The position numbers and the translations under genes are program-made. Shown in pieces: positions 5,965 to 8,634 of a DNA stretch of 8,634 nt (positions are counted from its first letter, which is position 1; every line of letters begins with the position of its first letter). The notes under the pieces were generated by a model. That model was not told the DNA's origin. It did not search any database and saw only the letters and a list, made by a program, of their open reading frames with translations. Origin of the DNA: Phycisphaerae bacterium (lineage in GTDB: Bacteria > Planctomycetota > Phycisphaerae > UBA1845 > Fen-1342); NCBI GenBank assembly GCA_022842805.1, contig JALHOX010000188.1, forward strand, positions 1-8,634. The letters run 5' to 3'.

Positions 5965-6609
5965 TTAGTTGCCAGAGCTGTACGACGCCATCTGGCCGCC
6001 GGCGCCCATCGTCTGACTCGGCTCGGCCGGGCCGGCCTTCGTGTCCTTCGGCAGGTCGATCTTCACACCCCGCAGACGCTCGATCTGCGCCCGCGTGCGA
6101 AGCCGCTGCAATCCGTTCAGCGTCGCCTTGACCAGGTTCTTCGGACTCGTCGAACCATAGCACTTGGTCAACACATCGCTGACGCCCGCCAGCTCCAGAA
6201 CAGCCCGCGCCGCGGCCCCGGCGATGACGCCGGTACCTTCGCTGGCGGGGATGAGCATGATCCGGCTCGCGCCAAAGCGCCCAATCACCCGGTGCGGAAT
6301 GGTCGTGCCGCGAAGCTGCACGCTCACCATCTTCCGCTTGGCCTGCTTGGCGCCCTTGTCATAGGCCTGCGGCACTTCATTCGCCTTGCCATAGCCGAAG
6401 CCGACCCGCCCGCGTCGATCGCCCACCACGACCAGCGCCGCGAACGAAAAGCGGCGACCACCCTTGACCACCGTGGCGCAGCGATACAGCTTCACCATCT
6501 GGTCTTCGATGTTGCCGCGGTCGTCGCCGCCGCGGTCGCGTCGGTCGCCGCCGCGCTGCCCGCGGTCGCCCTGGGGCCGTCGATCGCGTGATTTCGGTTG
6601 TGCCGCCAT
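5965..6609 (-). CDS. rpsE: 30S ribosomal protein S5 with extended N- and C-terminal tails
   Basis: This 214-residue protein is S5, which sits by the mRNA entry channel, affects decoding accuracy and has helicase-like contacts with S3 and S4. The double-stranded RNA-binding-like N domain is KGGRRFSFAALVVVGDRRGR (49-68) followed by VGFGYGKANEVPQAYDKG (69-86). The C domain contains GASRIMLIPASEGTGVIAGA (113-132), AARAVLELAGVSDVLTKCYG (133-152) and STSPKNLVKATLNGL (153-167). The core matches the family, but residues 1-33 are rich in Arg, Gly and Asp and about 20 residues (from AGPAEPSQ) trail the usual end. Both make it clearly longer than the 167-residue E. coli protein. The ATG at 6609 has AGGA 10 nt upstream. 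A 69-nt gap separates it from rplR. Confidence 0.97.
   Translation of the reverse strand: MAAQPKSRDRRPQGDRGQRGGDRRDRGGDDRGNIEDQMVKLYRCATVVKGGRRFSFAALVVVGDRRGRVGFGYGKANEVPQAYDKGAKQAKRKMVSVQLRGTTIPHRVIGRFGASRIMLIPASEGTGVIAGAAARAVLELAGVSDVLTKCYGSTSPKNLVKATLNGLQRLRTRAQIERLRGVKIDLPKDTKAGPAEPSQTMGAGGQMASYSSGN
6511..6570 (-). repeat. Imperfect GGCGACCGCGG-type repeats encoding the S5 Arg/Gly/Asp tail
   Basis: Codons 14-33 of rpsE are built from imperfect copies of a GGCGACCGCGGC-like unit. They give GDRG, GGDRRDRGG and GGDDRGN in the protein. The sequence is low-complexity, of the kind that expands or contracts by slippage, and it stays in frame with the conserved S5 domain. Confidence 0.6.
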
Positions 6610-6635
6610 ATCGCGTTGTTCCTGCTTCAGCTTCG

Positions 6636-6653
6636 ATGCCCCGGCTGGAGCAT
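6636..6653 (-). other. Small hairpin in the rplR-rpsE gap
   Basis: On the minus strand ATGCTCC (6653-6647), loop AGCC, GGGGCAT (6643-6637 with its end at 6636) can form a 7-bp stem with one G/U pair. It lies in the 69-nt gap between rplR and rpsE. No U tract follows, so it is not a terminator. Its role, if any, is unknown, and a stem this size can arise by chance in GC-rich DNA. Confidence 0.3.
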
Positions 6654-6678
6654 GCGAATCGGGAAAACCTGAAAAACG

Positions 6679-7050
6679 TTAGAACTTCAGACCAGCCTCG
6701 CGCGCACCGTCGGCCAGGGCTTTCACCCGTCCGTGATAGCGCGAACCGCGGCGATCGAACGCCACCTGCTCGATGCCCAGGGCCCGAGCCTTCTCGCCAA
6801 TCGCCTTGCCGATCACCGACGCCGCCTTCACATTCGCCCCGCTCTTGCCCAGCTTCGCCTGCATCTCTTTCGAGAGCGTCGAGATGGCGCACAGCGTCCT
6901 GCCGTTGAAGTCGTCGATGATCTGCACGTACAAATTCTTGTTCGAGCGCGAAACCGCCAGCCGCGGCCTCTCCGCACTGCCCACGACCTTCTTGCGAACG
7001 CGGATCACCCGTCGTTCCTGTCGCGCCTGCTTCAGTTCCATCGCACGCAT
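6679..7050 (-). CDS. rplR: 50S ribosomal protein L18
   Basis: This 123-residue protein is L18, which binds 5S rRNA with L5 and helps attach it to the 50S central protuberance. Conserved blocks are RRVIRVRKKVVGSAERPRLA (13-32), VSRSNKNLYVQIIDD (33-47), LCAISTLSKEM (53-63), ASVIGKAIGEKARALGIEQV (77-96) and AFDRRGSRYHGRVKALADGA (97-116), with REAGLKF at the end. The ATG at 7050 is preferred over the ATG three codons later because AAGGA lies 9 nt upstream of the first. The gap to rplF is 43 nt. Confidence 0.97.
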   Translation of the reverse strand: MRAMELKQARQERRVIRVRKKVVGSAERPRLAVSRSNKNLYVQIIDDFNGRTLCAISTLSKEMQAKLGKSGANVKAASVIGKAIGEKARALGIEQVAFDRRGSRYHGRVKALADGAREAGLKF

Positions 7051-7093
7051 GTGAGCAAATCCTTATGCCGATCGTCGAACGGCCAGATCGATA

Positions 7094-7684
7094 TCAACCG
7101 CCGCCCGCAAACTGCTTGCCGACCTTGCGGCGAACCGGTTCGCCGGCGTATCGAATGCCCTTGCCCTTGTAAGGCTCCGGCTTGCGAATCTTCCGCACCT
7201 CAGCGCAAAACTGTCCGATGAGCTGCTTGTCGATGCCCGTCACGGTGAACTTCGCCGGCTCGTTCTCACCGCGCGCCGCGGGAGCATCGATGTTCACCTT
7301 CAATCCCGCCGGGATCGGAATGATGAACTGGGCCGGCTTCCCGAACCCACGACCCATGAAGCCCACGTTGAGCAGCAGATTGCCGCCCTCGAGCTTGCAG
7401 GTATAACCCGTGCCGTAGATCTCCAGCACCTGCGTATAACCCTTCGTCACGCCCTCCAGCATGTTCGCCAGAAGAGCGCGGGTCAGACCGTGCAGAGCCC
7501 GGCTGCGCTTCGAATCGTCCGCCCGGGCCACGACGACGTTGCCGCCGTCCACCTTGGCCGAAATCGACGGCACGACCGAAAGCGTCAGGTTGCCCTTGGG
7601 GCCCGTGGCTTTCACCACGCTGCCCGACACTTCCACTTTCGCACCGCTCGGCAGCGGAATCGGTTTGTTGCCAATACGCGACAT
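7094..7684 (-). CDS. rplF: 50S ribosomal protein L6
   Basis: This 196-residue protein is L6, located near the factor-binding site by the sarcin-ricin loop and made of two repeated alpha/beta domains. The N-terminus MSRIGNKPIPLPSGAKVEVS (1-20), the VKATGPKGNL turn (24-33), ALHGLTRALLANMLEGVTKG (63-82), the domain linker LEIYGTGYTCKLEGGNLLLN (87-106) and the signature PEPYKGKGIRYAGEPVRRK (169-187) are all present. The loop at about 134-146 (APAARGENEPAKF) is roughly eight residues longer than in E. coli L6, and a short Gly-rich tail ends the protein. The ATG at 7684 follows the rpsH stop after 4 nt with only a weak Shine-Dalgarno, so coupled translation with rpsH is likely. Confidence 0.97.
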   Translation of the reverse strand: MSRIGNKPIPLPSGAKVEVSGSVVKATGPKGNLTLSVVPSISAKVDGGNVVVARADDSKRSRALHGLTRALLANMLEGVTKGYTQVLEIYGTGYTCKLEGGNLLLNVGFMGRGFGKPAQFIIPIPAGLKVNIDAPAARGENEPAKFTVTGIDKQLIGQFCAEVRKIRKPEPYKGKGIRYAGEPVRRKVGKQFAGGG

Positions 7685-7688
7685 CGCT

Positions 7689-8084
7689 TCACCACACCGT
7701 GCAGAGCAGTTCGCCGCCGACCTTCTTGGCCCGGCATTCGCGATCGCTCAGCACGCCGTTGCTGGTCGAGACGATTGAAATCCCTAGTCCGTCCATGACG
7801 CGCGGCAGCTCGCGGTAGCCGCGATAGCGGCGGCAGCCCGGCTTGCTCGAGCGCGTCAGATCCTGAATGATGGCTTCGCCCACATCGCCGTACTTCAGCG
7901 CGATGCGGATCTCGCCCTGGTTGCCGTCGGCCACCTCGGCGAAATCCTGGATATAGCCCTCATCCTTCAACACACGGGCGACGCCCATGCAAATGCCGCT
8001 GCGCTTCACGTTCACGCTCGTCTTGCGAGCGGCGAGCGCGTTGCGGATGCGGGTCAGCATGTCGGCGATCGGGTCAGAAATCAT
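7689..8084 (-). CDS. rpsH: 30S ribosomal protein S8
   Basis: This 131-residue protein is S8, a primary binder of 16S rRNA helix 21. In E. coli it is also the translational repressor of the spc operon. The N-terminus MISDPIADMLTRIRNALAAR (1-20), ARVLKDEGYIQDF (36-48) and the C-terminal signature GLGISIVSTSNGVLSDRECR (99-118) ending GGELLCTVW identify it. The frame is open to a TTG at 8105 and a GTG at 8102. The ATG at 8084 is chosen because it gives the family N-terminus and has GAGGAG at 8100-8095, 10 nt upstream. That Shine-Dalgarno overlaps the S14 stop codon, which suggests coupling. The S8-binding mimic of E. coli lies near the rplE start, outside this window. Confidence 0.97.
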   Translation of the reverse strand: MISDPIADMLTRIRNALAARKTSVNVKRSGICMGVARVLKDEGYIQDFAEVADGNQGEIRIALKYGDVGEAIIQDLTRSSKPGCRRYRGYRELPRVMDGLGISIVSTSNGVLSDRECRAKKVGGELLCTVW

Positions 8085-8098
8085 TGCAGCCGCTCTCC

Positions 8099-8284
8099 TC
8101 ACCAACTCGACTTACGTACGCCCGGGATCCGACCTTCGTTGGCCAGATTGCGGAAGCACACGCGGCAAATTTTGAACTTCCGATACACGGCGCGCGGCCG
8201 GCCGCACAGCTGGCAGCGGTTCACCTGCCGAACCTTGAACTTCGGCTTGCGCTGGGCCTTGATAATCAGACACGTGCGAGGCAT
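8099..8284 (-). CDS. rpsZ: 30S ribosomal protein S14, zinc-binding type Z
   Basis: This 61-residue protein is the short zinc-dependent S14, a late-assembling 30S head protein. FKVRQVNRCQLCGRPRAVYR (16-35) and KFKICRVCFRNLANEGRIPG (36-55), then VRKSSW, match the family. The four zinc ligands are C24, C27, C40 and C43 (CX2C-X12-CX2C). The roughly 100-residue zinc-free S14 of E. coli is clearly different. The ATG at 8284 lies 4 nt after the rplE stop, with AGGAG 8 nt upstream inside the rplE end. Its N-terminus MPRTCLIIKAQRKP is slightly unusual, with Cys5 and Leu-Ile-Ile where Ser-Met-Ile is common. The gene is often called rpsN or rpsN1. Confidence 0.97.
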   Translation of the reverse strand: MPRTCLIIKAQRKPKFKVRQVNRCQLCGRPRAVYRKFKICRVCFRNLANEGRIPGVRKSSW

Positions 8285-8288
8285 TCGC

Positions 8289-8634
8289 TTAGCTCCTGAA
8301 CGGCACGCCGAGCAGGGTCAGCAGCTTTCGCGCCTCGGCGTCGTTCTCCGCCGTGGTGCAGATCGCAATGTTGAGACCCTGTTGAAAATTCACGTTATCC
8401 GGATTGATCTCGGGGAAGACGCCGTACTCCGTCAGCCCCATCCCGTAGTTCCCGCGGCCGTCGAAGCCGTTGGGGTTGAGTCCGCGAAAGTCACGCACGC
8501 GCGGAATCGCCAATGAAATCAATCGATCCAAAAACTCGTACATCCGCTTGCCGCGCAGCGTCACCATCAAGCCCACGTCGTAGTTCTCACGCAGCTTGAA
8601 GTTCGACACGGCCTTGCGCGACTTCGTGCGAATC
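8289..8634 (-). CDS. rplE: 50S ribosomal protein L5, C-terminal part (5' end outside window)
   Basis: The visible 114 codons encode the C-terminal two thirds of L5, which binds 5S rRNA and forms an intersubunit bridge with S13. From the window edge it reads IRTKSRKAVSNFKLRENYDV, then GLMVTLRGKRMYEFLDRLIS, PRVRDFRGLNPNGFDGRGNY, GMGLTEYGVFPEINPDNVNF and a C-terminus ending LLGVPFRS. These align along their length with E. coli L5 (KARKSVAGFKIR, VTLRGERMWEF, RDFRGL, FDGRGNY, FPEI). A GTG at 8609 opens the complete frame, but it lies inside the conserved domain and is not the real start: the frame stays open to the window edge. The frame begins at 8633. The next gene, S14, starts 4 nt after its stop. 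Confidence 0.97.
   Translation of the reverse strand, partial: IRTKSRKAVSNFKLRENYDVGLMVTLRGKRMYEFLDRLISLAIPRVRDFRGLNPNGFDGRGNYGMGLTEYGVFPEINPDNVNFQQGLNIAICTTAENDAEARKLLTLLGVPFRS

Noticed and set aside
5930..6163. Upstream 78-codon extension of the rplO frame
   Set aside because: The extra residues are an alternative frame of rpsE. A strong AAGGAG 10 nt before the ATG at 5929 and the family N-terminus set the start there.
8085..8105. TTG (8105) or GTG (8102) start for rpsH
   Set aside because: Neither has a Shine-Dalgarno at a useful distance. The GAGGAG at 8100-8095 serves the ATG at 8084, which gives the conserved MISDPIADML start.
1..8634. A new accessory or defence system
   Set aside because: Every substantial frame on the minus strand is accounted for by a core translation, secretion, kinase, peptidase or polymerase gene. 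There is no transposase, direct-repeat array, phage gene or composition break.

Overview
This GC-rich window is one uninterrupted stretch of a bacterial ribosomal-protein super-operon. Every gene lies on the minus strand, so transcription runs from position 8634 towards position 1. In order of transcription it reads rplE (5' end cut by the window), rpsN/rpsZ (zinc-type S14), rpsH, rplF, rplR, rpsE, rplO, secY, adk, map, rpmJ, rpsM, rpsK, rpsD and rpoA (3' end cut by the window). This is the classic spc operon running directly into the alpha operon. The genes are very tightly packed: gaps are 3 to 90 nt, adk and map overlap by 4 nt, and no stretch over 300 bases lacks a gene. The long reading frames on the plus strand are antisense shadows of these genes.

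Likely host: a bacterium, most plausibly Planctomycetota. The basis is family resemblance recalled from memory: the RpoA N-terminus (MRIRWRGLELP, then EPFERGFGATIGNSLRR), the L15 N-terminus (MMIHQIT), a gene order without rpmD or infA, and high GC. No database search supports this, so treat the phylum as a moderate-confidence inference and anything finer as unknown.

Layout: 8634-5393 encodes 50S and 30S proteins of the spc block (L5, S14, S8, L6, L18, S5, L15). 5332-2502 encodes the export channel SecY, adenylate kinase and methionine aminopeptidase. 2426-1 is the alpha block (L36, S13, S11, S4, RNA polymerase alpha). Joint transcription would couple ribosome assembly, membrane protein insertion, nucleotide balance, N-terminal methionine removal and RNA polymerase assembly. 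At the boundary of the two blocks, exactly at the end of map, there is an 11-bp hairpin (one mismatch) followed by four U. It looks like a terminator or attenuator and is the most concrete regulatory signal in the window.

I see no mobile element, CRISPR array, tRNA, rRNA or novel gene system. The points worth a second look are small: the hairpin at the map end, an ambiguous rpoA start whose upstream frame stays open back to the rpsD stop, a TTG start for S11, about seven extra residues in a conserved loop of S11, an Arg/Gly/Asp-rich N-terminal tail on S5, an inserted loop in L6, and the missing rpmD and infA.
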